Below are positions 37,006 to 46,084 of a stretch of 64,000 nucleotides of DNA, piece by piece. This stretch comes from Shimia sagamensis (lineage in GTDB: Bacteria > Pseudomonadota > Alphaproteobacteria > Rhodobacterales > Rhodobacteraceae), in the NCBI RefSeq assembly GCF_900182745.1, contig NZ_FXTY01000001.1:186001-250000 (forward strand). The letters run 5' to 3'. Position numbers and translations under genes: made by a program. The notes beneath the pieces were generated by a model. It searched no databases. It was not told where the DNA came from and saw nothing but the letters and a program-made list of their open reading frames with translations. Position 1 is the first letter of the stretch; the number at the start of each line of letters is the position of its first letter.

Positions 37006-37251
37006 GAACGCACAATCCCCCCGAATTCTTAAAAATCCACTCAACAGCTCATTCTGAGTGTTGTTCCACCAAGCAAGTTTGACGCGCTCAGCGCAATAAT
37101 GCAACTCCACCCAGAGTTGCAGCACTGGACCCGCAGGCAATTGCCCCCAAAGCAGCCCTAAACCGCAACAGCGCCCGCCCTGTTTACCGATCACTTTTTA
37201 CAAAATCACACCGACGCAATACCGACGCAAAGCAGCCGCGATACCGATGTC

Positions 37252-37290
37252 AAAAAACGCAACCGAATCGAAGTGTTAACCCCGATTCGG
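37252..37290 (-). terminator. Terminator of the betaine-type ABC operon
   Basis: On the minus strand CCGAATCG (37290-37283) and CGATTCGG (37270-37263) form an 8-bp perfect stem, followed by TTGCG and TTTTTT. It begins 8 bases after the permease stop. Confidence 0.85.
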
Positions 37291-37297
37291 TGAAGTT

Positions 37298-39370
37298 TCA
37301 CAGCCCAAGCGCCTGCCGACGTTCCTCAGCAAACCCCTGCACCAACCGATCTGCCACCAGCGCCAAGATCGCCATTGCGGCACCAGCGGTGATGCCAAGC
37401 CCAACATCATACTGCCCCAACGCCAGGAAGATCGACTGCCCCAACTCGGTTGTGCCAATCAACGCAGCAATCACCAACATGGCAAAGGCATAAAGAATGG
37501 TCTGGTTCAATCCGAGCAAAATGGTGGGGGCCGCAAACGGCGCGCGCACCTCAAACATGGTCTGCCATTTGCCTGCGCCACTGGCCGTCGCCGCCTCGAT
37601 GATGTCATCTGGTGTGCTGACCAACCCATGCCGCGTGTAGCGGATCATCGGCACCACCGCATACATGCAAATGGCTATAAACGCTGAGAATTCTCCGATT
37701 TGGAAAAACATCAACACGGGGATCAAGAACACAAACAACGGGATGGTTTGCAGGAAATCACAAATGGGCCGCAAGATCATCCAAGCGGTTGAACTCATGG
37801 CACTCCACAGCCCCAAAAGCCCACCAATGACTGCACAGGCAAACACCGCCGCGCCTGCCAGATACAGCGACAGAAGCGCCCGCTCCCACAGACCGGAAAT
37901 CAGGATCAAGGACAGCAGGATCACAGCCAGCCGCGCCAACTTCCAACCACCGGACACCCAGCCAATCGCCCCGGCGCCCAAAATCACCACAGGCCAAGCC
38001 AAATGTGCCACGCCAATTTCTGCAATATAGGCGATGATCAGCACCATCACTGCTGCAGTGACTCGCCCTTTAAAGATCAAAATCAAGGAGATAAGCAATG
38101 CGGCTCCATAGAGCATGGCCGTGTGTTTAACAGTCCAGGCAAAGCCCCATGTGAACGGCAAAACCGCCTCTGCAAGCCCAATCCGCAGCGGCAAAAGCCC
38201 ATAAAACATCGAGGTGTTTTTGATGCTGTCCAAGGTGGTGCCGTAGGTCGCGGTGAACACCCCAACCCCTTCATCCACACGCTTGGCCACCCCGTCCATT
38301 GCCGCCACGCCAGACGGCGGCCAGCCCGCCAGCACAGCCCAAATTGTCACAGCCGCACCAACCGCCAAAATCCCATAAGCCACGGTCCGGTTTTGCGGCT
38401 GACGTGGTTCGGCAAGTGCTGCGGACATGCGATCAATGATGATTGCAAATACCACCACAACGGACCCAGCCAAAAAGGCCGGTCCAAACAAAGCCTTACG
38501 CATGGTTTGCAGCACTTCCCAACCGATGTCGTCAAACCCACCAATCACCGCGGCGATGATCACCATCGACAGCGCGGCCATCAGGCATTGGTTCACACCA
38601 ATCATGATCTGCTGGGTTGCGGCAGGCAGTTCCACAAGGAACAACTGTTGGCGTCGCGTGCCACCCGACATCACCGCCGCTTCACGGATTTCCGTATCCA
38701 CACGCTCCAGCCCCAACAAAACATTGCGCGCCATAGGTGGCGCCGCATAGATCGCTGACGCTATCAAGCCAACCACAGGCCCAAAGCCAAAAAGCACAAG
38801 CAGAGGCACTAGATAGGCAAAGGTTGGCACGGTTTGCATCACGTCCAGAAGGGCGTTCACCGCCCCCTTCATACGCGGGTATTCAAACGCCAAAATGCCA
38901 ATTGCCGCGCCCATAACCAGCGCCAAGGGCACGGACACCGCAACCAGCGCCAAGGTGTTCATGCCCTGCGACCAGTAGCCGGTGAAGACCACAAACATCA
39001 GACCAAAGAAGCCCAATGCCGCCAGCCGGAGACCACCAATCATCCAGCCAATTGCGGTCACAAGCGCCACTGTCATTGGCCAGGGCACCGCATTCAAAAG
39101 CCAGCCAACCCACTCCATCGGGTAGCTCACCAGAAACGTAAAGGTCCGCGCTATAGGTTTGAAAACATCTAGAAAACCGCCAACTAGCCAGGTCATCCAG
39201 TCGGCCATGGGCACAGTCAATGCAGCGGGCCATTTCACCAACCACTCAAACTGCGCGCCCAGCAGGCGACACAGCAGAACCACCGCCAGCACAAACAGGG
39301 CGGCTTGGCTGCCACGCGTCAACGACACCCTCCGACCCGCGCCTTGCGGCACAGCTTCAACCGCGCTCAT
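37298..39370 (-). CDS. Double-length glycine betaine/proline-type ABC permease
   Basis: Integral membrane protein of 690 aa containing two complete binding-protein-dependent permease domains in one chain. The first EAA-type loop is REAAVMSGGTRRQQLFLVELPAATQQIMIGVNQ (about residue 235). The second is IIEAATASGAGKWQTMFEVRAPFAAPTILLGLNQ (about residue 590). Typical ProW proteins have one domain and 280-400 aa and act as homodimers, so this chain could form the whole channel. It overlaps the ATPase gene (ATGA). The substrate is probably a quaternary amine such as glycine betaine, choline or proline betaine. Confidence 0.9.
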   Translation of the reverse strand: MSAVEAVPQGAGRRVSLTRGSQAALFVLAVVLLCRLLGAQFEWLVKWPAALTVPMADWMTWLVGGFLDVFKPIARTFTFLVSYPMEWVGWLLNAVPWPMTVALVTAIGWMIGGLRLAALGFFGLMFVVFTGYWSQGMNTLALVAVSVPLALVMGAAIGILAFEYPRMKGAVNALLDVMQTVPTFAYLVPLLVLFGFGPVVGLIASAIYAAPPMARNVLLGLERVDTEIREAAVMSGGTRRQQLFLVELPAATQQIMIGVNQCLMAALSMVIIAAVIGGFDDIGWEVLQTMRKALFGPAFLAGSVVVVFAIIIDRMSAALAEPRQPQNRTVAYGILAVGAAVTIWAVLAGWPPSGVAAMDGVAKRVDEGVGVFTATYGTTLDSIKNTSMFYGLLPLRIGLAEAVLPFTWGFAWTVKHTAMLYGAALLISLILIFKGRVTAAVMVLIIAYIAEIGVAHLAWPVVILGAGAIGWVSGGWKLARLAVILLSLILISGLWERALLSLYLAGAAVFACAVIGGLLGLWSAMSSTAWMILRPICDFLQTIPLFVFLIPVLMFFQIGEFSAFIAICMYAVVPMIRYTRHGLVSTPDDIIEAATASGAGKWQTMFEVRAPFAAPTILLGLNQTILYAFAMLVIAALIGTTELGQSIFLALGQYDVGLGITAGAAMAILALVADRLVQGFAEERRQALGL

Positions 39371-40419
39371 GTCTCTTCCGCCTGCAGCGCGTTGGCGAGC
39401 TCATGCGGATGCACCGCGCCAATCACTTTGCCTTCCGCATCGCGCACCGGCACGGGCTCATAAAGCTCCATGCATTTGGTCAGCGCAGTGTCCAGCGTCA
39501 TGCCAATTTTGATGCCCGGATCATCCGGCATATTGTCGGGAATGCCATCCATCAAAATGGACTCAACACAGGCATGTCGCCCCTTCGGCACATCCTTGGA
39601 GAACTCGGCCACATAGTCGTCCACCGGATGCAGCACGATCTCTTCAGGCGTGCCAATCTGCACAATTTCTCCATCGCGCATAATCGCAATCCGATCGGCC
39701 AGTTTCAGAGCCTCCTGAATGTCATGCGTGATGAAAACAATGGATTTTTTCAGTGTCGCTTGAATGTTGAGGAACTCGTCCTGCAACTGGCGACGGATCA
39801 GCGGGTCAAGCGCGGAGAACGGCTCGTCGAGAAACCAAATATCCGGGTTCACCGCAAGCGAGCGGGCAATCCCTACACGCTGCCGCTGCCCACCAGACAG
39901 GTTGCGCGGATAGGTGTCTTCACGCCCTTTGAGCCCCACCAGTTCCAGCACTTCCATAGCGCGTGTACGACGCTCAGCTTTGCCCGCGCCCTGCATTTTC
40001 AGAGGAAAGGCCACGTTGTCGGCCACCGTCATATGCGGGAACAGTCCAAAATGCTGGAACACCATGCCCAGCTTGTGACGGCGCAGATCAATCAGGCGTT
40101 TGTCACTGGCCTGTAGAATATCCTCGCCGTCAATGCGCACCGACCCGGCGGTCGGCTCAATCAGCCGCGAGATGCAGCGGATCAACGTCGACTTGCCAGA
40201 GCCCGAAAGCCCCATAATCACAAAGAGTTCCCCGGATTTGACCTCAAAATTGGCTGCCCGAACGGCAGGAATGAGAGTCTTGTCCTTGAGCGCCTGTGCG
40301 ATGGCTTTGTCATCTCCAGCCCCGCGCGCATCGCGCAAGGCTGAGGCGGCGTTTTCGCCGAAGACCTGCCAGAGGTCTTCGACGGCAATCGCCGGAGCGG
40401 TGCTGTTTGTGTCAGTCAT
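39367..40419 (-). CDS. proV: Glycine betaine/proline-type ABC ATPase
   Basis: ATPase of 350 aa with the long N-terminus typical of ProV (VEDLWQVFGENAASAL). It has Walker A GLSGSGKSTLIRC, Q-loop VFQHFGLFPHMTV, signature LSGGQRQRVGIARSL, Walker B IWFLDEPFSALDP, the switch His in FITHD, and a C-terminal CBS-like region (HACVESILMDGIPD onward) that may sense ionic strength as in OpuA-type systems. It is cotranscribed with the binding-protein gene upstream and overlaps the permease gene by four bases. Confidence 0.93.
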   Translation of the reverse strand: MTDTNSTAPAIAVEDLWQVFGENAASALRDARGAGDDKAIAQALKDKTLIPAVRAANFEVKSGELFVIMGLSGSGKSTLIRCISRLIEPTAGSVRIDGEDILQASDKRLIDLRRHKLGMVFQHFGLFPHMTVADNVAFPLKMQGAGKAERRTRAMEVLELVGLKGREDTYPRNLSGGQRQRVGIARSLAVNPDIWFLDEPFSALDPLIRRQLQDEFLNIQATLKKSIVFITHDIQEALKLADRIAIMRDGEIVQIGTPEEIVLHPVDDYVAEFSKDVPKGRHACVESILMDGIPDNMPDDPGIKIGMTLDTALTKCMELYEPVPVRDAEGKVIGAVHPHELANALQAEET

Positions 40420-40425
40420 GAAGGC

Positions 40426-41388
40426 TTACTTCGTTGCGGCGTCGACAACCGACTTCCACTTGGCCTCATTGGCACCCATCCAGGCAGCGACAACCTCTTC
40501 AACCTTTTCGCCGTCCACGTCGACCGCCCCCATCATTGGCTGCTGATCTTCGACCGCCAACTGGTAGTTCACGAGGATTTCATGCGCGGCAGGCCATTTG
40601 TCTTTCAGACCTGGCCAACCAGCTTTGAAGATGCGGCTGGCTGCAAAATCGCAATCGTTGATCGCATTTGGGTTTGGTCCCCAAGCCGGATCGGTAAAGC
40701 AAGCATCTTCGCCCGCAGGCAGATCGACAAATTTCACATCATAGGCCGACATCGCCCAGTGTGGCTGCCAGAAGGTGATCAGCAAAGGAGACTTTTTCTC
40801 GGTGGACGCGCGCAGTTCTGCGATCAGCGCCCCTTCGGAGCCAGCAGGCACAGCTTTGAATGGCAGTTCCAGACCAGTCATGCGGTCAGCACCCGGTGTG
40901 CCCCAATCCGCTGGATAATCCACCAAACGGCCCATCGGCAGGGTCTCTGCGGTGGCAAAGTTCATCGCACAGTCTTTCAGCGCTTCCCACGCTGGCAAGC
41001 CTGGGCAAAGCTCTTCGACATGCGCTGGGTAAGCAATACCTTCGCGGGCATTCAGGCCCAGATCAGACAGCTCTTCCAGTTTGCCGTCATCTTTCAACAC
41101 CGCATATTGATCGGACACGTTGGAGGACCAAATTTCCAGCGTTGCGTGGATGTCGCCATCTGCAATCGCCTGGAATTGGTTCATCATGCCAGCAGTCACA
41201 TATTCAACTTCGTAACCGGCCGCTTTCAGCATCTCACCCGCCACATGGGTGGTCACGTGCTGTCCGGTCCATTCGTTCAGCGCCAGTTTGATGGGTTCAC
41301 CGGTCGCGCCAAGCTCCGCGGCTTGTGCCGACATGGCCACTGCAGACACCGCAATCGCCGACAGACCGGCTTTCAAAAACGTCGTCAT
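40426..41388 (-). CDS. proX: Periplasmic quaternary-amine-binding protein (ProX/OpuAC type)
   Basis: Secreted binding protein of 320 aa with signal peptide MTTFLKAGLSAIAVSAVAMSAQA. The OpuAC-type core includes IKLALNEWTGQHVTTHVAGEMLKAAGYEVEYV, HATLEIW, and the aromatic-rich LLITFWQPHWAMSAYDVKFVDLP, where Trp/Tyr residues normally cage a trimethylammonium group. ATG 41388 has GGGAGA upstream and is preferred over ATG 41409. It leads the operon with ProV and the double permease. The exact ligand is unknown; betaine or a related osmolyte is the best guess. Confidence 0.88.
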   Translation of the reverse strand: MTTFLKAGLSAIAVSAVAMSAQAAELGATGEPIKLALNEWTGQHVTTHVAGEMLKAAGYEVEYVTAGMMNQFQAIADGDIHATLEIWSSNVSDQYAVLKDDGKLEELSDLGLNAREGIAYPAHVEELCPGLPAWEALKDCAMNFATAETLPMGRLVDYPADWGTPGADRMTGLELPFKAVPAGSEGALIAELRASTEKKSPLLITFWQPHWAMSAYDVKFVDLPAGEDACFTDPAWGPNPNAINDCDFAASRIFKAGWPGLKDKWPAAHEILVNYQLAVEDQQPMMGAVDVDGEKVEEVVAAWMGANEAKWKSVVDAATK

Positions 41389-41401
41389 GGTCTTCTCCCT
41401 G

Positions 41402-41645
41402 TTGGTCATTTTTTAAATGGTCATTTAAGTTTTTGTTTGTCGGCATAAGAACACAACGTCTCTAACCTGCCAACAAAAAATGCATCTGGTCTGGATGCAT
41501 CATTTGAGAGGGCTGTCATACGCCCCCGCCTTCAACCATTGAGTAGTTGATTTTATTGGTCATTTTTTCTGCAACCAATTTGAGCACAGCTCTACGAGAT
41601 TGCCAATCGCACGAGACGCGCAAAACGCCGCATAGCGTTTTGCGC
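41402..41645. promoter_or_regulatory. Intergenic region proX-dapB with direct repeats and an 11-bp-arm hairpin
   Basis: This 275-base stretch (41389-41663) holds no gene. TTGGTCATTTTTT occurs at 41402-41414 and again at 41556-41568, with a partial copy (TGGTCATTT) at 41418-41426. GCGCAAAACGC (41618-41628), a six-base loop and GCGTTTTGCGC (41635-41645) form a perfect stem downstream of dapB. The repeats could be operator sites for the betaine importer; the stem could end dapB transcripts although no clear T-tract follows. Confidence 0.5.
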
Positions 41646-41663
41646 AGGGTCGATAGGGGATTC

Positions 41664-42473
41664 TTACAATCCCAATACGTCAAACATATCATACTCACCG
41701 GGCTTCTGACCCTGCCCCCAAATCGCCGCCTTGAGCGCGCCTTTGGCAAACAGGCTCCGGTCAGTGGCCTTGTGGCGCAGAATGATTTGCTCACCATCAC
41801 AGGCAAACATCACATCATGCTCCCCAATGATGTCGCCGCCGCGAATGGCCGTGAACCCAATATCGCCGCGCTTGCGCGCACCGGTAATACCGTCACGACC
41901 GCTGTCAGTCACGTCTTTCAGATCCACACCACGGCCCTCGGCGGCAGCTTCACCCAACATCAAGGCAGTGCCAGACGGCGCATCCACTTTGTGACGGTGG
42001 TGCGCCTCAATGATTTCGATGTCAAAGTCTTCATCAAGTGCGGCTGCCACCTGCTGCGTCAGCTTGGTCAGCAGGTTCACACCCAGGCTCATGTTGCCTG
42101 CCCGCACAATCACCGCATGACGCCCGCAAGGCTCCAGTTGCGCAATGTCCTGGTCGGTCATGCCGGTGGTGCCGATCACATGCACCGCACGGGCCTGGGC
42201 TGCCAGTTTTGCAAAAGCAATGGTCGCTGCTGGTGCGGTAAAATCAATCACCGCCTGCGCTTTGGCAAAGGCCTCCAACGGTTGATCCGTCACCGTCACG
42301 CCCAGCGCAGCGCCGCCCATGGCTTCGCCAACGTCCCGGCCAACCCAATCGTGCCCCTCACGTTCAACCGCACCCACCAAACGCACCTTGTCACTGTCGG
42401 ACACCGTCTTGATCAGCATCTGCCCCATCCGGCCTGATGCGCCTGTGATCACGATTCCTGGCAATTCCTGCAT
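41664..42473 (-). CDS. dapB: 4-hydroxy-tetrahydrodipicolinate reductase
   Basis: DapB, 269 aa, makes tetrahydrodipicolinate for lysine and peptidoglycan diaminopimelate. The dinucleotide motif [13 protein letters not shown] is at the N-terminus, [13 protein letters not shown] and VIGTTGM follow, and the catalytic [20 protein letters not shown] block (His-His-x-x-Lys) is intact. ATG 42473 has GGAGAGGA upstream, better than ATG 42500. It is divergent from rbfA across about 100 bases. Confidence 0.96.
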   Translation of the reverse strand: MQELPGIVITGASGRMGQMLIKTVSDSDKVRLVGAVEREGHDWVGRDVGEAMGGAALGVTVTDQPLEAFAKAQAVIDFTAPAATIAFAKLAAQARAVHVIGTTGMTDQDIAQLEPCGRHAVIVRAGNMSLGVNLLTKLTQQVAAALDEDFDIEIIEAHHRHKVDAPSGTALMLGEAAAEGRGVDLKDVTDSGRDGITGARKRGDIGFTAIRGGDIIGEHDVMFACDGEQIILRHKATDRSLFAKGALKAAIWGQGQKPGEYDMFDVLGL

Positions 42474-42575
42474 GGTGTCCTCTCCACTCTGACAAACCAC
42501 CCATATGGCGGTGCGCCCTGCTTACCCAATGCAATCCAGCTTGGCAAAGGCAGACAGAAGCCCTAAGTGAGACAT

Positions 42576-42998
42576 ATGGCAAAGAACTCTTCCTCTGAGG
42601 GCCGCGGCCCGTCCCAGCGCCAATTGCGCGTGGGTGAACTCATCCGACGCACCTTGTCGGAAGTCTTGGTGCGTGACGAATTGCACGATCCAGACGTTAC
42701 CCGCATGTCAATCACCGTTGGCGAAGTGCGCATCACGCCGGACCTGTCGATTGCGACCTGCTTTGTTCTGCCCCTTGGTGGCAAGAACAAAGAAGACGCA
42801 GTAGCATTGCTTGCTCGTCACAAATGGGAATTGCGCAAGATCATTGGCCGCAAGGCTGGATTGAAGCACGCACCGGATTTACGCTTTCGCGTGGACACAA
42901 CATTCGATCAGATGGATGCCACCCGCGCCATGTTGTCTGACGAACGTGTGCAATCCGACGTGGCCAAATCAGACACAGAGGATGGCGACCCTACGTGA
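42576..42998 (+). CDS. rbfA: Ribosome-binding factor A
   Basis: RbfA, 140 aa, a KH-fold protein that helps mature the 30S subunit at the 5' end of 16S rRNA. It has the RVGELIRRTLSEVLVRDELHDPDV start, ITVGEVRITPDLSIATCFVLPLG and LRKIIGRKAGLKHAPDLRFRVDTTFDQ. A GTG at 42567 is in frame, but the usual start is the MAKNSS ATG at 42576. It overlaps the following phosphodiester glycosidase gene (GTGA); in many relatives truB follows directly, but here truB lies about 7 kb away. Confidence 0.95.
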   Translation: MAKNSSSEGRGPSQRQLRVGELIRRTLSEVLVRDELHDPDVTRMSITVGEVRITPDLSIATCFVLPLGGKNKEDAVALLARHKWELRKIIGRKAGLKHAPDLRFRVDTTFDQMDATRAMLSDERVQSDVAKSDTEDGDPT

Positions 42999-43741
42999 TC
43001 CGAGCTGCGCTCTGTTTGATCCTGTTTTCCCTGCCCCAATGGGCGCAGGCGGTGACCTGTTCAGATCAAACCCACGAAGGGCGTAGTCTCACCGTTTGCA
43101 CAGCTGATGCGACACAAGAAAACCTGCGTTTGTTCCTACGTGGCAGCGATGGCGCGATTTTGGGCCAGTTTCGGGACATTGAACGCACTCTTGAGGACGG
43201 CAAAACGCTCGCATTTGGCATGAATGCGGGCATGTACCACGCAGACCGTAGCCCGGTTGGGCACTACGTAGAAGGCGGCACCGAAGAAATGCGTCTTCTC
43301 ACAAGCGGCAGCAAAGGCAACTTCGGTCTGCTTCCCAACGGTGTGCTGTGTCTGAACGACGGTTCCATCCGCGTCTACGAGACCCTGGACTTTCAAAAAC
43401 AAGCGCCAACCTGCCGCGACGCCACCCAATCCGGCCCGATGCTGGTGATCGACGGAGATTTGCACCCGCGCTTCCTACCTGACAGCAGCTCCCGTTTTTT
43501 GCGCAACGGCGTGGGCACCAGCCCAGACGGCAAGACAGCGCATTTTGTGATCTCAAACCAACCTGTGACCTTTCACGAGTTTGGCCGCTTCTTCCGCGAT
43601 GTGCTCAAAACCCCCAACGCACTCTATTTTGACGGCAAGATCAGCCGCCTGCACGCCCCCCAACTTGACCGCTCTGATGGCGGCTTTTGGATGGGGCCAA
43701 TCATTGGGGTGATTGCACCCAAATCATCGGTCACTGAATAA
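42995..43741 (+). CDS. Secreted phosphodiester glycosidase-family (NAGPA/DUF2233) protein
   Basis: Protein of 248 aa with a cleavable signal peptide (MIRAALCLILFSLPQWAQA). It shows the NAGPA-like pattern: FGMNAGMYHADRSPVGHYVEGG, GNFGLLPNGVLCL, SGPMLVIDGDLHPRF, RNGVGTSPDGKTAHFVIS and LYFDGKISRLHAP. Relatives cleave sugar-phosphodiesters, and periplasmic bacterial members are mostly uncharacterised. Its start overlaps the rbfA stop (GTGA), so it is translated with rbfA. It converges with, and overlaps by 11 bases, the binding-protein gene on the other strand. Confidence 0.83.
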   Translation: MIRAALCLILFSLPQWAQAVTCSDQTHEGRSLTVCTADATQENLRLFLRGSDGAILGQFRDIERTLEDGKTLAFGMNAGMYHADRSPVGHYVEGGTEEMRLLTSGSKGNFGLLPNGVLCLNDGSIRVYETLDFQKQAPTCRDATQSGPMLVIDGDLHPRFLPDSSSRFLRNGVGTSPDGKTAHFVISNQPVTFHEFGRFFRDVLKTPNALYFDGKISRLHAPQLDRSDGGFWMGPIIGVIAPKSSVTE

Positions 43742-44738
43742 CCGCGCTGCTCCATTCTTTGATAAAGGTCCTACGCTTGAGCGGATCAAGATAGGTCATC
43801 AACGCCGGTTCCAACGAAATCACGGCTTGCCCCGAACTGTCCAAAGTTGCGCTCAATGGTGGTAAAGGAAACACATCTCGATTGCGCGGGCCTGTTTGAA
43901 CCTCCACCAAATGGCGCACAAACGCCGCCGCGCTTTCTTCTTCCCCGGTGCGACTGCTGACAAATGCCGTCCGCATCATGATTGTCGGAAAGTCCGAGGG
44001 CAGCACAATTTCCAAAGTGTCGGCCACGTCGTCCCGCGCTGCCACATAGCTGCCCAGCACGTTGTAAGCGACCATCAGCTTGCCTGCGGCCAAGTCATCA
44101 ATCATTGCGCCAGAACAGCAATACAGGCGCGCATCCAACCCGCCCATAACCTCCATCAACCGCCAAAAAGTCTCCGACGCCCGTGCATCTTGCGTGGCAA
44201 AAAGATACCCAAGGCCAGACGCACGAACGTCATAAGTGCCCACTTTGCCTCGGAACACTTCGGGCCGAGCCCGCATGGCTGCGATCAGCTCCTGTCGGGT
44301 TTGCGGCACCGTGCCCGGCGCAAAAGCAGCACGATTGATCACAATGGTAGCCGGCTCCGTGGTGAACGCAAACAGGCTGTTGCGCCATTGCGCCCAGTCA
44401 GGTTGCGATAGGTTTGCCACCGGCACCGAATACCCGTCATTTACCAGCTTCAGTTGCAGATCCATGGCGCTTGAGATCACCACATCAAAGTCATCCGGAG
44501 CAGCCCGAAAAACCTGATCAATCTGCGCTGTGCCTGTGACAAAATATTCCACAGAAACGTCGGGTCGGCCCCGCAAAAAATCCTCGATAATGGGTGCAAA
44601 TAGCGCGGTGTCCGTGCTGGACAAAACCCGCAACGTGCTGGTTGCCGAGGCCGGACCAAAGGCGTTCTGATCTTCCCATTCTTGGGCCAGCCCGACAAGG
44701 GGACAGAGCCAAGCGATTAAAGCAAAAATGTAACGCAT
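43731..44738 (-). CDS. Periplasmic binding protein (iron/AfuA-like) coupled to TctE-type kinase
   Basis: Secreted binding protein of 335 aa with signal peptide MRYIFALIAWLCPLVGLA, and family 1 extracellular-binding features LRVLSSTDTALFAPIIEDF, FDVVISSAMDLQLKLVNDG, KLMVAYNVLGSYVAAR and LPSDFPTIMMRTAFVS. The ATG lies inside the kinase 3' end and has GGAGG (44750-44746) seven bases upstream, so translation is coupled to the kinase. No ABC permease or ATPase accompanies it. I infer an accessory periplasmic sensor for the kinase. The TctC protein of the opposite operon is a different family (Bug). Confidence 0.8.
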   Translation of the reverse strand: MRYIFALIAWLCPLVGLAQEWEDQNAFGPASATSTLRVLSSTDTALFAPIIEDFLRGRPDVSVEYFVTGTAQIDQVFRAAPDDFDVVISSAMDLQLKLVNDGYSVPVANLSQPDWAQWRNSLFAFTTEPATIVINRAAFAPGTVPQTRQELIAAMRARPEVFRGKVGTYDVRASGLGYLFATQDARASETFWRLMEVMGGLDARLYCCSGAMIDDLAAGKLMVAYNVLGSYVAARDDVADTLEIVLPSDFPTIMMRTAFVSSRTGEEESAAAFVRHLVEVQTGPRNRDVFPLPPLSATLDSSGQAVISLEPALMTYLDPLKRRTFIKEWSSAVIQ

Positions 44739-46084
44739 GCGCCGCCCTCCGAAAGATTGGTCAACGTCAATTCTCCCCCATGGGCCGTGGCCACATCCTG
44801 TGCAATGGTCAGCCCCAATCCTGATCCAATTGTGTCCTTTGCATTTTCGCCGCGAGAGAAGCGTGCCGCCAATTCATGCATCTGATCTGGCGGGAAACCC
44901 GGCCCCTCATCCCGCACCTCAACACGCGGCCGCGGCACATCAAAAACTTCTAGGGTGATCTCACTCTCCTCTGGCGCATATTTCAGCGCATTCTCCACCA
45001 AATTACTCAGCGCGTTTTGCAACAGGATGGAATCCGCCTCAATGCTGACTTTGCCGCCGCTGATCACCGTGAGGGCAATGTCTTTCATCTCAGCCACCGG
45101 GGTCAAACGCGTCACCAAATCTTCGACCAAGTCCACCAAATCCAGCGGCTCTGTTTCCAAGTGATCTGCCCGGAACGTGATCATCGCATGATCCAGCAAC
45201 TGCCCCGCCGCCCGCGAACTTTCATCAATCGCCCGCACCATGGAGCGCAAAGCCTGCCGGTTGTCCTCCCGCTCAACCCGCTGCAACGTTGCTTCCGCAT
45301 GGCTGCGCACGGTTGCCAGTGGCGTGCGTACCCGGTGCGCCGCTTCAGCGATAAAATCCTCCGACTGTTTCAGCGATGTATCGAGCCGCGCCATAAAACT
45401 ATTGAGCGAGGTCACCAATGGCGCCATTTCCGAAGGCACAGGCCGGGCAACCGGGCTGAGATCCTTGGGCCCTCGCCGGGTGATCGAATGTGTCAGCCGT
45501 TCCAGTGGTCGAATAGCCGTATTTGTTGCCCAACTTGCCACCAGCACCGACAGAGCAAAAAAGCCCGCCCCGATCAGCCCGACATTCCGGGAAATCTTGT
45601 TCAACGTCCCCGCCAAAGCATCCTGAGTTTGAGCAACGGACACTGTCACCCGGTTTCGAGCATTTGCACCGACCAAAATACGCGCCGCCGTGGCCACCCG
45701 CACCGCGGCACCATCAAACTGCGCGGAGACATGCACAATGTCCCCCCCGTCCGGCGCATCGGCGACCGGCAACAGTTCGTAACCGGACAGAAGGGTTTCA
45801 TCTTGCCAAATGGCATAGAAAACACGGTCATCTGCTTCCGTGTTCAACATTGAAAAGGCGACATAAGGGAAATCTACCTCCACACCGCTATCGCGCAACG
45901 TCGCCGCATCCAGAATAGATGTGACCGAGGCCTCCAGAATATTGTCTTGCCCACTTTGCGCGATCTGCGCCGCATAAGTCCGAACCACAAAAAACAGCAG
46001 CACAGCAATCGCCGCCGCGCTGCCGATCAGGGTCAACGACAGACGGGCCCGCAGCGAGCCGGACACATTGACCGTGTCACTCAT
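44717..46084 (-). CDS. tctE: Sensor histidine kinase of the tricarboxylate-transport type (TctE-like)
   Basis: Membrane histidine kinase of 455 aa. TM1 is at about 15-36 and TM2 at about 168-187, enclosing a 130-residue periplasmic domain; a HAMP-like stretch follows (IRPLERLTHSITRRG). HisKA has AEAAHRVRTPLATVRSHAE with phospho-His at about 250, and HATPase_c has NLVENALKYAPE, VRDEGPGFPPDQ and GSGLGLTIAQ. ATG 46084 overlaps the regulator stop by 8 bases; the longer frame upstream lies in the regulator gene. With the adjacent regulator and the divergent tctCBA it forms a citrate/tricarboxylate-type sensing module. The actual ligand is unknown. Confidence 0.92.
   Translation of the reverse strand: MSDTVNVSGSLRARLSLTLIGSAAAIAVLLFFVVRTYAAQIAQSGQDNILEASVTSILDAATLRDSGVEVDFPYVAFSMLNTEADDRVFYAIWQDETLLSGYELLPVADAPDGGDIVHVSAQFDGAAVRVATAARILVGANARNRVTVSVAQTQDALAGTLNKISRNVGLIGAGFFALSVLVASWATNTAIRPLERLTHSITRRGPKDLSPVARPVPSEMAPLVTSLNSFMARLDTSLKQSEDFIAEAAHRVRTPLATVRSHAEATLQRVEREDNRQALRSMVRAIDESSRAAGQLLDHAMITFRADHLETEPLDLVDLVEDLVTRLTPVAEMKDIALTVISGGKVSIEADSILLQNALSNLVENALKYAPEESEITLEVFDVPRPRVEVRDEGPGFPPDQMHELAARFSRGENAKDTIGSGLGLTIAQDVATAHGGELTLTNLSEGGACVTFLL
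44736..44750 (-). promoter_or_regulatory. Ribosome-binding site inside the TctE-like kinase 3' end
   Basis: On the minus strand GGAGG (44750-44746) is followed by seven bases and an ATG (44738-44736). It lies in the last codons of the kinase, in the same arrangement as at 14309-14324. Confidence 0.75.

Noticed and set aside
37210..37230. Tandem ACCGACGCAA repeat
   Set aside because: Only two copies of ten bases; mentioned with the TPR gene but too weak to annotate as an operator by itself.
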